Assembly: GCA_033807775.1 (NCBI GenBank)
Contig: CM066315.1
Coordinates: forward strand, 6,948,501 to 7,012,500
Reading direction: 5' to 3'
DNA length: 64,000 nucleotides
DNA from: Saussurea involucrata
Lineage: Eukaryota; Streptophyta; Magnoliopsida; Asterales; Asteraceae
Positions 51,521-63,660 of the stretch are shown here, piece by piece. Position 1 is the stretch's first letter. Each line of letters opens with the position of its first letter. The notes under the pieces were generated by a model. It saw only the letters and a list, made by a program, of their open reading frames with translations, was not told where the DNA came from and did not search any database. The position numbers and the translations under genes were made by a program.

Positions 51521-54500
51521 TCACATGTTATGCACATGTCGCATACCGATACCATGAATGTGTTTTCTGAAAATTGCAGTAGGAAGCGCCTTTGTGAAAA
51601 GATCTGCTGCGTTGCTGCTCGATTGAATATATTTCATTTCAATCTGATTATCTTTTATTAGATTTTGAGTGTATGAGAAGAACCTTGGAGGTATATGTTT
51701 TGTCCTGTCACTCTTGATGTATCCTCCTTTCATTTGTGCGACACATGCGGCATTATCTTCATAAATTAAAGTTGGAATTTTGCCTTTCTCTAGTCCGCAC
51801 GAAGTCAGAATGAGTTGTGTCATTGACCTCAACCAAACGCACTCTCTACTAGCTTCATGAAGTGCAATAACTTCGGCATGGTTTGAGGATGTGGCAACAA
51901 GCGTTTGTTTCTGAGAGTGCCAGGAAACAGCAGTACTTTCGTTCATGAATACGTATCCAGTTTGAGATCTAGCTTTATGAGGATCAGACAAATAACCTGC
52001 ATCTGCATAACCAATCAAACCTTCTTTTGAATTGTTAGAATAAAATAGACCTAAATCAACAGTTCCTCGAAGGTATCGGAATATGTGTTTGATTCCGTTC
52101 CAATGTCTCTTTGTGGGAGATGAACTGAATCTTGCTAACAAATTCACTGCAAAAGAAATGCCAGGTCTAGTACAATTAGTAAGATACATAAGAGCTCCAA
52201 TTGCACTAAGATATGGTACTTCTGGACCAAGAACTTCTTCATGTTCTTCACAAGGGCGAAATGGATCATTGTCGATATTAAGTGATCTAACGACCATTGG
52301 AGTGCTTAAAGGATTTGCTTTGTCCATATTGAAACGTTTTAAGATCTTTTCAACATAATTGGATTGATGCACAAGTATTCCGTTATGCATGTGCTCAATC
52401 TGTAAACCAAGACAATATTTGGTTTTTCCAAGATCTTTCATTTCAAATTCTTCCTTCAAAAGCACAATCACTTCTTGGATCTCCTTATTTGTCCCAATGA
52501 TATTCAGATCATCAACATAGACAGCTATTATTACATATCCAGATGTTGTTTTCTTAATAAAGACACATGGGCAAATAAGATTATTTGTATAACCTTTACT
52601 TACCAAGTAATCGCTTAAATGATTATACCACATGCGTCCAGATTGCTTTAACCCATATAAAGATCTTTGTAACTTGATATAATACATTTCTTTGGGTTTT
52701 GTACTTAATGCTTCAGGCATTTTAAATCCTTCGGGGATTTTCATATAGATATCACTGTCAAGTGATCCATACAAGTATGCCGTAACAACATCCATAAGAC
52801 GCATCTCTAAATTTTCAGAGACTGCTAGGCTGATTAAATACCTAAAAGTAATTGCATCCATAACAGGTGAATATGTTTCTTCATAATCAATTCCTGGTCG
52901 TTGAGAAAAACCTTGAGCCACAAGTGTAGCTTTGTATCTCATAATTTCGTTTTTCTCATTTCTTTTTTGTACGAAAACCCATCTGTTCCTGACAGGTTTC
53001 ACGGCTTCTGGCGTGAGAACGATAGGCCCGAAAACTTTTCTTTTATTGAAGGAATCTAGTTCAACCTGAATAGCATCTTTCCATTTAACCCAATCTTGTC
53101 TGTTTTGACATTCAATGACAGACATTGGTTCAGGATCATCATTTCCAAAGGTATCACATTTAACAACATAAGAAAATATATCATCGATATTTCTTATTTC
53201 ATCTTTGTTCCATAACTTTTCCGTATACCCGTAATTGATCGCAACCTCTTTATTAATATCATTCATTTCCTCTTCTGGGGAAATTTGAATATTTTGTACT
53301 TCCATAGGAACACTATGCTCTTTACCATTTGCAATTTCAGTTCCTTTTCTTTTTCGGGGATTTTTATCTTTAGAGCCCAATGGTCTTCCACGCTTCAGGC
53401 GTGCTTTAGACTCTTCCATGACTTTATCATTTGTTCGTCCAACTGGGACTTCAATCCGAGCTGGAGCATTCACAGCTGGTATATAAGACTTGGTCACTCT
53501 TTTTGTATCAGTAAATGCATCTGGTAATTGATTTGCAATTTCTTGTAAATGCATTATCTTTTGCACTTCCATTTCACATTGTTTAGTGCGAGGATCAAGA
53601 TACAATAATGATGGTTCACACCATGAAACATCCTTTTCCTGGGTTCTCTTCTCTCCCCCTAATGCTGGGAACATAGTCTCGTTAAAATGGCAATCGGCAA
53701 AACGTGCTGTAAAAACATCACCCGTTAGTGGTTCAAGATATCTTATGATAGAAGATGTTTCATATCCAACATATATTCCTAACCTTCTTTGAGGACCCAT
53801 TTTTGTGCGTTGTGGTGGTGCAATAGGGACATATACTGCACATCCAAAAATTCTAAGGTGGGAAATATTTGGCTCTTGACCAAAAGCAAGTTGTAGAGGA
53901 GTGTATGTATGATATGCACTTGGTCTCATGCGAATTAATGATGCAGCATGTAAAATTGCATGACCCCATATAGAAACTGGAAGTTTTGTTTTCATTATTA
54001 ATGGTCTAGCTATTAGCTGAAGACGTTTAATTAACGATTCAGCTAAACCATTTTGTGTGTGAACATGCGCAACTGGATGTTCAACAACAATTCCCACAGA
54101 CATGCAATAGTCATTGAAGGCTTGAGATGTAAATTCACCATCATTATCAAATCTCACCCTTTTAATAGAATAATCTGGAAAGTGTGCTCTTAATTTAATA
54201 ATTTGGGCAAGAAACTTTGCAAATGCCACATTACGAGTTGATAAGAGGCAAACATGAGACCATCTACTTGATGCATCTATTAAGACCATGAAGTATCTAA
54301 AAGGTCCACATGGTGGATGAATTGGTCCACATATATCACCTTGAATTCTTTCAAGAAACATAGGTGATTCCTTTTCAATTTTAGATGGTGAAGGCCTCAC
54401 AATTAATTTTCCAAGTGAACAAGATGTACATGGAGTAACATTACCTGTTTGAGGGAATTTCTGGTCCTTCAGTGGATGTCCATGTGTACTTCCAATTATT

Positions 54501-54604
54501 CTGCGCATCATTGTCGATCCTGGATGGCCTAATCTGTCATGCCATAAACTAAATATCGCAGTATCACAACATTTTTCTTTAACTACCATATTTGTTTCAA
54601 TCAT
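51521..54604 (-). CDS. Element D pol (integrase, RT, RNase H)
   Basis: 1027 codons open, but the ATG is internal to the original polyprotein, whose upstream part is in other frames. GAG-pre-integrase HHCC about residues 20-65 (WHDRLGHPG, CTSC). Integrase DDE: first aspartate near 90 (QGDICGP), second near 153 (RFDNDGEF), glutamate near 190 (NGLAES). RT about 545-780 with YVDD near 697. RNase H from about 865 (YADAGYLSD) to 1010. Length and motifs are intact, but it cannot be made as part of a normal gag-pol because of the upstream breaks and the E insertion. Confidence 0.88.
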   Translation of the reverse strand: MIETNMVVKEKCCDTAIFSLWHDRLGHPGSTMMRRIIGSTHGHPLKDQKFPQTGNVTPCTSCSLGKLIVRPSPSKIEKESPMFLERIQGDICGPIHPPCGPFRYFMVLIDASSRWSHVCLLSTRNVAFAKFLAQIIKLRAHFPDYSIKRVRFDNDGEFTSQAFNDYCMSVGIVVEHPVAHVHTQNGLAESLIKRLQLIARPLIMKTKLPVSIWGHAILHAASLIRMRPSAYHTYTPLQLAFGQEPNISHLRIFGCAVYVPIAPPQRTKMGPQRRLGIYVGYETSSIIRYLEPLTGDVFTARFADCHFNETMFPALGGEKRTQEKDVSWCEPSLLYLDPRTKQCEMEVQKIMHLQEIANQLPDAFTDTKRVTKSYIPAVNAPARIEVPVGRTNDKVMEESKARLKRGRPLGSKDKNPRKRKGTEIANGKEHSVPMEVQNIQISPEEEMNDINKEVAINYGYTEKLWNKDEIRNIDDIFSYVVKCDTFGNDDPEPMSVIECQNRQDWVKWKDAIQVELDSFNKRKVFGPIVLTPEAVKPVRNRWVFVQKRNEKNEIMRYKATLVAQGFSQRPGIDYEETYSPVMDAITFRYLISLAVSENLEMRLMDVVTAYLYGSLDSDIYMKIPEGFKMPEALSTKPKEMYYIKLQRSLYGLKQSGRMWYNHLSDYLVSKGYTNNLICPCVFIKKTTSGYVIIAVYVDDLNIIGTNKEIQEVIVLLKEEFEMKDLGKTKYCLGLQIEHMHNGILVHQSNYVEKILKRFNMDKANPLSTPMVVRSLNIDNDPFRPCEEHEEVLGPEVPYLSAIGALMYLTNCTRPGISFAVNLLARFSSSPTKRHWNGIKHIFRYLRGTVDLGLFYSNNSKEGLIGYADAGYLSDPHKARSQTGYVFMNESTAVSWHSQKQTLVATSSNHAEVIALHEASRECVWLRSMTQLILTSCGLEKGKIPTLIYEDNAACVAQMKGGYIKSDRTKHIPPRFFSYTQNLIKDNQIEMKYIQSSSNAADLFTKALPTAIFRKHIHGIGMRHVHNM

Positions 54605-54713
54605 ATTTATATATGTATAATGTAAACCATTAGTTTCTCTAGTACACGGTTTTTACACATAATATACATATATTTCTCATTCCCTAAGGTAACTGTTCGA
54701 GTATCATATCCAT
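54605..54713 (-). pseudogene. Element D pol fragment left of the E insertion
   Basis: The minus-strand reading begins GYDTRTVTLGNEKYMYI, matching the protease-integrase linker of copia elements. It then shifts frame just before the ORF at 54604. Its continuation on the other side of E is at 63204. Confidence 0.7.
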
Positions 54714-57482
54714 TGTAACACCCTAAAATTTGGAACGAGCAACTAATTTAAAATTCAATAAAATACCCAAAGTAAATATAATTACTTCTACAATTCATTC
54801 CTTAAAATACCTCGGAATTTAAAACATTATAATTCCCACCATAAATTACTTAAACGGGTGTTACTTAACACAACACAAGTTGCAAGCCCCAAATAAGTGC
54901 GGAAGACTTCACTAAACAATTCACCTCTTGTGCACAAATACTAGCACTCGCCACTTCATAATGTAGCTAGCGCTACCCCAACCTGAGACTGTTGCACATG
55001 CCGACAAATAAAAAGGGTTAGGCTTACGCCTAGTGAGTTCAAGCATTTTATCATGACTACATAAAAATCATAAATCGGAAGGTTGTAGTTTTAGTCATGA
55101 TTTAGATAAATCTTTCGTTGAAAGTTTGCGACAAAGATTATTATTTCCAAATGGTTTCCCAAACGGGCATAAATAACTCATTTTCCAACGCACATAAAAT
55201 ATATAAGAAAAGTTCCCACAACGTATAAAGCGTTTTCTAAAATGAATTCCAATCCCAACTCACTCAAAACGTATTTTGACATTAAATATCCCAATGAATA
55301 TAAATGTGGACAAAACTCCAATATTTAAAACATCCAAATAGGATGAGGCATAGACTTTGCCAATAAACCATGAAGACAGTTCGTATAAAGAAAGTACGTC
55401 ACCGAAAATATGGATAAAAACATATACCCAAAACCACACCTTTCGGTGACGGGGGAGACCCGATTCCATCGAAAGTGACGGGCACACAAAGTTAAGTCAC
55501 TCGTGATGTTACTGGATTACACCTCAAGCCCCGACCTTAGTTCCCATGCCATAAAGACATCACAACCTCAAGCCATAAATAGATTGTCTTTATTGCATAC
55601 CCCGTAGAGTTACACCTCAAGGACTTACATGCGACCTTATTGCATATCCAGTCTAGACGAGTTACACCTCAAGGACTTCAATGTCCCTTATTGCCTACTC
55701 GCTAGTGGCCCCCACGGCCTACGCATATAACCATGCGTCCCCATAGTCTACTCCTCGTGCACAAAGAGATAGACCATCAAATAAAGACTGACTCACTTGC
55801 CTATGGATCAAATGCAACACAGTCTACCAAACATGCTCAACCCGGAATGATTAAAACACCCAAGCATGTAAATATCAATAATGAGCAATAAAATGCATCA
55901 AGTTGCAATAAATGCAAACCATAAATAAGACTCCACATTGAGCCATTTAAAACCGGACAAATGTCCCCAAGCTTTCTCAAAGACAGACCCGAGCAAAATG
56001 CTCCAAACACGCTAGACCCATAAATGACGGTCATCCTTGCATAGAATGCCTTTAAACATCAGTTAGGTAACCAAGTACCACAAAATCATTATTAACCCAA
56101 AACTCGACACGGGTTAAACATAAAGGGTTTTCTCAAAAGGACTCACACTTTTACAATTCTCAAAATGGTTATTAACACTAAAACGTGCATTCTCCCCAAA
56201 TGGTTTATAAAGTCATTTATACAAATGTGATTAAACCATATAATAAACTCCATTTTGAGTAATAAATCTTTTAAGGGTAAAATTATGATTTTACACATCA
56301 AATACCCCAAAATCCCAAATACGGGTGTTTTACACATTTAAGAAGATAAATACATCAAAAAGGTTAAATTAACTGAATATCTCAACAATTGATATTTTCA
56401 GGTAAAACACACAAACATTTGGAAAATACTATTTTTGGCATGTACAACGTTTTCACAAATCAACTTGAACTCACCTTAGCTAGATTAAGCTAAATCTAGA
56501 GTTTTCTCCAACGTAAGCTCCTTTGATGAAGTTTGCATCCTCAAGCCAAAACTTCCAAAAACCTAAATTCATAACTTCCAACCATGAATATTCATATTCA
56601 ACCACTTAAAAACCATTCCCCAAACATCTTATATCAAAATCTCTATTTTAACCAAAATCCCAATATTAACCTAACTTCCCCAAAATCATCCAAATCGAAA
56701 TTGGAGAAACAAGAAACTAGGAGATCATCAATGGAACATTTATAACTCATATGAAAGTATAGAAGCTAGGAGGATGAACTCACCACTTAGGTTTTGATGA
56801 AAACCTAGAAAACCCCAAACATCTCTAGTGTTGTGGATGAAACTTGCTCTTGCATCAATAAATGAAACTATTAGCATAATATGGAGAAGGAACACATTAA
56901 TCTCCATGAAAAAGCCCCAAAATCGGTTAGGGTTTGTAAGGGAGAAAGGGAAAACGATTTGGGAGAGAAAGGAAAGAGATTTGAGAGACTTACCACCACC
57001 AAACACCCATGAATCTTCCTATAAACTTCAAAACTATTTCTAGATCCTTGAAGAGCTCTCAAAAACGGAACATGGCAACTTGAATCACCAAAATCGGAGT
57101 TGAAATGAGAGAGATATGAAGAAATGAAGTTTGGGGTGAAATTCGCGTTTTAAGCGGACCAGGTGCTCGCGGGCGCGAGCAAATGGGGGTGCGGGCGCGA
57201 GCAGAGCTTCTGCCAAGTTTTGGGTAATTGCTCGCGGGCGCGAGCAGATGGTGGTGCGGGCGCGAGCAGTTCATTTTATAGATCACTGTTTTGGTCATAA
57301 CTTCTTCGTTATAGCTCCGTTTTCGCTCCGGAAAGAACCGTTGGACTCGTATTCGAATTCCCCATCCAACAAGACCATAAAATCTAGGATTTAACCCAAA
57401 ATTCTATTTTTCATATTTTTCTTAAAAGATCGATTCCACACTGATTCGAAGTTGTACTTATCCAAAAATTACGGGTGTTACA
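54714..57482 (-). repeat. Element E 3' LTR, full length
   Basis: 2769 bp. GC-rich palindrome cluster at 57165-57268: four copies of GGGCGCGAGC, two as GCTCGCGGGCGCGAGC. No clear TATA box found. PPT at 57483-57492 (GGGAGGAT on the minus strand). Confidence 0.87.
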
Positions 57483-60400
57483 ATCCTCCCAACCTTAGGA
57501 TGATTTCGTCCTCGAAATCTACATCCTTTACAACCCAAGGCTAACCGAATCAACGCCGACTATAATTTATCGGTTCCTAACTGGAATCTAAATTCCCTCC
57601 ACACAGTCTATAAAGACAAATCCTCGAACAATTGCTTATCAACAAAGCCCCTTCACGTACACTGTACTTATGTTCGGGAGAACACTCTGACAACTGGAAT
57701 AATTCCTAGTCAGACGACTTCGGTTGTCTCCCAACCTTAGATGTTCCATACATCTCGATTTCAGTTCAGACTCCAAGTCAATACAAGGCCTAACTAATAC
57801 TGAGACCAACCGAATTTCTGATTTCAATTGTCCCTATCGTTAACGGCCATCCACATCGAACGAGTTCTAATATACTCCAAGAATCCATCAAAATACAATC
57901 ATAAGACCGACAAGCCCTTTAACCATACACGAAGGTTATTCCACCAAAACCACTCCTCACAATTGAGCATCTTACGGTTACTACCACCATTACCGACTTT
58001 CTTTTAAAATCGGCTACAAACCCCCGTTTACACTAACGGTTTCCGATCTCAAGACCACAAAGGTTGACACCTAGTTATATCACTAAGCTTTGAACTCTAA
58101 CAGGACTCCACATATGAGTTCCGTTTACCAAGTGTTTCCACAAAACTAAGGTTGTCAACAAAGCGGCTCTACCAACCTCGAAAAGTGTTATCGCAAGTCT
58201 AACCCTCCAATTACCACAAACACATTTACTTTGCTACCAATATCATCTGGCCTATAATACCAACACGCGTGGAATACCCAACCTTCCACCGTCGAAGTGC
58301 TACACGCACTTACCCTTAACTGGGTTACATACCCCTTCCAAGGTCCTAATGAGTTCAAGGTTTTCAAGTGCGTCATTCAATAAATATGGCAATTAATCAA
58401 AACCATTCACAAAATATTTTCATCACTAAGATTTTCATATCAAATATACCGTACACACAAAACTACTACTATCAGTTCGGTAGTTACGCAAAACTGGACA
58501 CGCTCGTCCCACATATGAAAATCATGTTGAAAATCATTTCATTGCAGTTCAATTTACCCACAAAGCTCAAAAAGCGTAATAAACAACTTCTTTAAAATGA
58601 ACCGCCATGGTTCTAGTATGGATTGACTCATGACATGCACGTAAAGTAACTGCCCACTTTAAACGGTGTGCAACAAATTTTCACACGTACCTCAAAAGAT
58701 ACCTAAACGACAATTGACTCAAAATTCCTTTCTGACCATAAAATGGTATGAAACAAGGTTCCCCAACAAAATTTGTGCGCGTCAGTTTATTATACAAAAC
58801 AAGGAAACGATTCCTAATTACACCTCAGTCAAAACACAAAACGACTTGTGTATGCTCCAAATTTAAAGACAAAACCGATCCGTTTCCATTATTTGAAAAT
58901 ATCGACCAAAACATCATGAGAAAATTTCAAATTGGGGTAGACATGCAAGCTTGTAACACTTCTTAAAAAGTTCTTGTAATGACACACATGCACCAAATAA
59001 CTCACACCAAATTTTCGAGAGATAAGCTCATTTTAAATTTATTTCCCAAAATCTTTCATCCGGTCCTATAATAACACTTGAATAAAACGTTTTTGGCAAA
59101 CTTGCCACAACAATGCGTTTTTTCAAAACATACGAGGAAATAAGTGTTAATAATTTATTGACACCCAAAAAGTGGTTCAAACCAATTTTCAAATTCCAAA
59201 TTGCACCAACGGTGCGCATCAATGTTCAAAACATACGGAATTCCACGCATTATAGTTTTATACAAACAAGTTTTCTAAAATCTCTACCACGAAGCTCTTC
59301 CCTCGAAATTTCATACTTGGAACATAAAACGTCAAAACGTCATTGCTAAAAAAATGTATTTGTCAAAAATGTTCAAAACACACATTTCCTCCAAAACCAA
59401 AAGTTTTCAATTTTCCAAAATATACGGCAAACAAAATTTGACCAATGCGAATGACTCATACATTCGTGTTTTTCAAATATTATGTATTGTAAATCATTCG
59501 TGATCCCCACACTACTAAACCATACTTTGACCAAATAGTCTTTCATTTAAGCAAGTAATAAATGAAACATTTTCATGCACGACTCACTTATCAAAATACC
59601 GAGAATCAAAGGTTACCAAGCTATGCATACCCCCAAGTCGATATAACGCAATTTACATGGAAATGATAATAAAATGTTTAACTGACCGAAGGCGCATCAA
59701 ACAGATTATTCTGAAATATGACCAAAATGTTCTTTCATGCATTACGTAAGTCACGTATAAGTCAACCCATACACTGAACTATATGCAACGAAATACTTAG
59801 TAACACAAACCTTTGAAATAAAAGTTACGCGACACTAGAGTTCCAAACTCATCTCTTTTTAGTCGCCTTATGGCATAAAATTAACTTTTCTTAACAAAAC
59901 TCGTGTGGGACCAAATGCCCAACATAACTTATAAACCTTTCACACAAGTAATTAAAGTATGCACCTTGTGGAATTATACTCACACGACTCAACATGTCGT
60001 AAAACAAAACTCCATGAACCTCGATGGACTCAATGACTCCAAGTCAACAAAATGGCGCTAAACATCATGCTTCCAAAGCCAAATTGCTATAAGCAAAATC
60101 ATAAATGAGACGTCAAAAACCCAAAAACCCCCTTCTAGGGTAATACCACATAAACAACATTGTTTAACAACTCTCATTAAACAAAATCCCCAAAATAATT
60201 TCACATAGACATAATGGAAAATAACTTTCCGTCCAAACTCTAACATATGTGGAGGAGATCCAATGTTAAAGTCACAAGCCGTAGTTATTGCCCAACATCT
60301 CAAACATCATAAAAATATGACTGTCATTACATCCAAAACAAATGTTGAACAACAATGAAGTAAGGCAAAACAAATCCCGGCGGAGTTTGCAACTCCCGCA

Positions 60401-61121
60401 ATAAAACGGTTTCATGCACTTTTAAAACCATAATTTGAAATCTTGTGTGCGTGCCAAACATTTCTCAAAATTCATAACACAATCCACATAAGGATTGGAA
60501 ACACAAGAAATAGTTGATGCAATTTATTTTCAAAATAAACTTTGTGCATGACTTAGTCGGCATTCAACGTCTCAACTCATACTCCTCCATAATCCTCCGG
60601 TCCACTATTGTCATCCGGATATTCAAACCTCTTAGGGCAAGTTAGGAAATACATCAATTAACCTTACGGTTTTTTCCTCAAATTAAAGTCGGTTCAATAA
60701 GCCTATGGTTCTAGTCCAACCATCAATCTCGACCCGAAACGGTCTACTTAAAGCAAATATCATGCTTATCGTCACTCCAAGTGACTAATGCTAGAATCGT
60801 CCATCTATTCCAACGACTACTAGCTTAGAATCTCCTTCGCTACCCCAACGATCATCACATTAAAGTAATTCAAGTATGCACATGTACTAGTAGGTTCACC
60901 ATGACACTGGCCAGGTGTCACTATGAACGCACCGTACATGATTATCCTTGTTACTCTCGACGTGATTCTCGTTTCTAACAACATCCATTGACCTCGAAAC
61001 ATCCTATCTTAAAGTGCCTAAAGGTGAATTTCACTCTCATTTACTTAAACAAACGCTAGTTTGAGTCTAGGTATCCAAAATCAACATCTAAATCTCTCAA
61101 ACTTATGCTCTGATACCAACT
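57483..61121 (-). other. Non-coding internal region of element E
   Basis: 3.6 kb without any frame longer than about 80 codons or any recognisable domain. The PBS TGGTATCAGAGC (minus strand) is at 61107-61118. Captured host sequence cannot be excluded but none was recognised. Confidence 0.8.
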
Positions 61122-63203
61122 TGTAACACCCTAAAATTTGGAACGAGCAACTAATTTAAAATTCAATAAAATACCCAAAGTAAATATAATTACTTCTACA
61201 ATTCATTCCTTAAAATACCTCGGAATTTAAAACATTATAATTCCCACCATAAATTACTTAAACGGGTGTTACTTAACACAACACAAGTTGCAAGCCCCAA
61301 ATAAGTGCGGAAGACTTCACTAAACAATTCACCTCTCGTGCACAAATACTAGCACTCGCCACTTCATAATGTAGCTAGAGCTACCCCAACCTGAGCCTGT
61401 TGCACATGCCGACAAATAAAAAGGGTTAGGCTTACGCCTAGTGAGTTCAAGCATTTTATCATGACTACATAAAAATCATAAATCGGAAGGTTGTAGTTTT
61501 AGTCATGATTTAGATAAATCTTTCGTTGAAAGTTTGCGACAAAGATTATTATTTCCAAATGGTTTCCCAAACGGGCATAAATAACTCATTTTCCAACGCA
61601 CATAAAATCTATAAGAAAAGTTCCCACAACGTATAAAGCGTTTTCTAAAATGAATTCCAATCCCAACTCACTCAAAACGTATTTTGACATTAAATATCCC
61701 AATGAATATAAATGTGGACAAAACTCCAATATTTAAAACATCCAAATAGGATGAGGCATAGACTTTGCCAATAAACCATGAAGACAGTTCGTATAAAGAA
61801 AGTACGTCACCGAAAATATGGATAAAAACATATACCCAAAACCACACCTTTCGGTGACGGGGGAGACCCGATTCCATCGAAAGTGACGGGCACACAAAGT
61901 TAAGTCACTCGTGATGTTACTGGATTACACCTCAAGCCCCGACCTTAGTTCCCATGCCATAAAGACATCACAACCTCAAGCCATAAATAGATTGTCTTTA
62001 TTGCATACCCCGTAGAGTTACACCTCAAGGACTTACAGGCGACCTTATTGCATATCCAGTCTAGACGAGTTACACCTCAAGGACTTCAATGTCCCTTATT
62101 GCCTACTCGCTAGTGGCCCCCACGACCTACGCATATAACCATGCGTCCCCATAGTCTACTCCTCGTGCACAAAGAGATAGACCATCAAATAAAGACTGAC
62201 TCACTTGCCTATGGATCCAATGCAACACAGTCTACCAAACATGCTCAACCCAGAATGATTAAAACACCCAAGCATGTAAATATCAATAATGAGCAATAAA
62301 ATGCATCAAGTTGCAATAAATGCAAACCATAAATAAGACTCCACATTGAGCCATTTAAAACCGGACAAATGTCCCCAAGCTTTCTCAAAGACAGACCCGA
62401 GCAAAATGCTCCAAACACGCTAGACCCATAAATGACGGTCATCCTTGCATAAAATGCATTTAAACATCAGTTAGGTAAACAAGTACCATAAAATCATTAT
62501 TAACCCAAAACTCGACACAGGTTAAACATAAAGGGTTTTCTCAAAATTGCATCAATAAATGAAACTATTAGCATAAAATGGAGAAGGAACACCTTAATCT
62601 CCATGAAAAAGCCCCAAAATCGGTTAGGGTTTGTGAGGGAGAAAGGGAAAACGATTTGGGAGAGAAAGGAAAAAAGATTTGAGAGACTTACCACCACCAA
62701 ACACCCATGAATCTTCCTATGAACTTCAAAACTCTTTCTAGATCCTTGAAGAGCTCTCAAAAACGGAACCATGGCAACTTGAATCACCAAAATCGGAGTT
62801 GAAATGAGAGAGATATGAAGAAATGAAGTTTGGGGGTGAAATTCGCGTTTTAAGCGGACCAGGTGCTCGCGGGCGCGAGCAAATGGGGGTGCGGGCGCGG
62901 GCAGAGCTTCTGCCAAGTTTTGGGTAATTGCTCGTGGGCGCGAGCAAATGGTGGTGCGGGCGCGAGCAAATGGTGGTGCGGGCGCGAGCAGTTCATTTTA
63001 TAGATCACTGTTTTGGTTATAACTTCTTCGTTATAGCTCCGTTTTCGCTCTGGAAAGAACCGTTGGACTCGTATTCGAATTCCCCATCCAATAAGACCAT
63101 AAAATCTAGGATTTAACCCAAAATTCTATTTTTCATATTTTTTTAAAAGATCGATTCCACACTGATTCGAAGTTGTACTTATCCGAAAATTACGGGTGTT
63201 ACA
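61122..63203 (-). repeat. Element E 5' LTR with internal deletion
   Basis: Matches the other LTR except for a roughly 710-bp deletion whose junction is near 62546 (corresponding to about 56140-56852), one extra GGGCGCGAGC unit (62865-62990, five copies) and scattered substitutions. Confidence 0.85.
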
Positions 63204-63480
63204 ATTAAGATACATGTCATTGAAACTTAATAGATTTCTTTTTGATTTTGGAGAAAACAATGCATTATTTACCATTCGGTAATAGGAAATGAGCTATTCC
63301 TATTCCTTCTATCATGTCTGCAAGACCTGATATAGTATGTATGATTCCTTTTGTTGGTTTTAATTTAGAAAAATATTTATTAGCTTTCAGGATGGTGTGT
63401 GTGGTACCACTATCCGGTATACACAAGTCCCCAACATTTGCTTGATGTCGTGCTCCTATGGAATTTATATCAAACTTCAA
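63204..63480 (-). pseudogene. Element D protease fragment
   Basis: Minus-strand reading with the aspartic protease motif IPDSGTTHTIL near the start (about 63410), then GIAHFLLPNGK. It next shifts frame into RNLLSFNDMYLN and ends at the E insertion. At least one frameshift and a missing upstream junction to gag make it non-functional. Confidence 0.75.
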
Positions 63481-63660
63481 ATATGAAACAAAAATGTGAG
63501 TTTATAAATAATAATAATAATAATAATCGTAATAAGAGAACAACGTTATTATAGAAATATTTTATATGAAAATGAAATGTATAGTTATGAAAAATAAAGA
63601 CATAGTTACGAAAACGGAATACATATTTATTAAAATGATAAATAAAAAGATCAACATTCA
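63481..63660. repeat. AT-rich gap with (AAT)n microsatellite in element D
   Basis: (ATA/AAT)n at about 63505-63528; stops in all minus-strand frames. It separates gag and protease of D and appears to be degenerate sequence. Confidence 0.55.

Larger units (their letters stand above)
54714..63203 (-). mobile_element. Element E: coding-free LARD related to Tekay
   Basis: LTRs at 54714-57482 (2769 bp, 3') and 61122-63203 (2082 bp, 5'); internal region 57483-61121 with no credible ORF. Ends TGTAACACCC/GGGTGTTACA are a perfect inverted repeat and nearly match the Tekay LTR ends. A PBS and a purine tract are present in minus orientation. The segment before the PPT (TTTCGAGGACGAAATC on the minus strand) parallels TTTCGAGGACAAAATT of Tekay at 5442. 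The LTRs also share a CTCACTAGGC...GCCTAAC dyad with Tekay. It is therefore probably mobilised by a Tekay relative. A clean 5-bp target duplication is not seen. Confidence 0.85.

Noticed and set aside
55260..55487. 75-codon frame repeated at 61668-61895
   Set aside because: Its duplication is explained by the two LTRs of element E; no domain.
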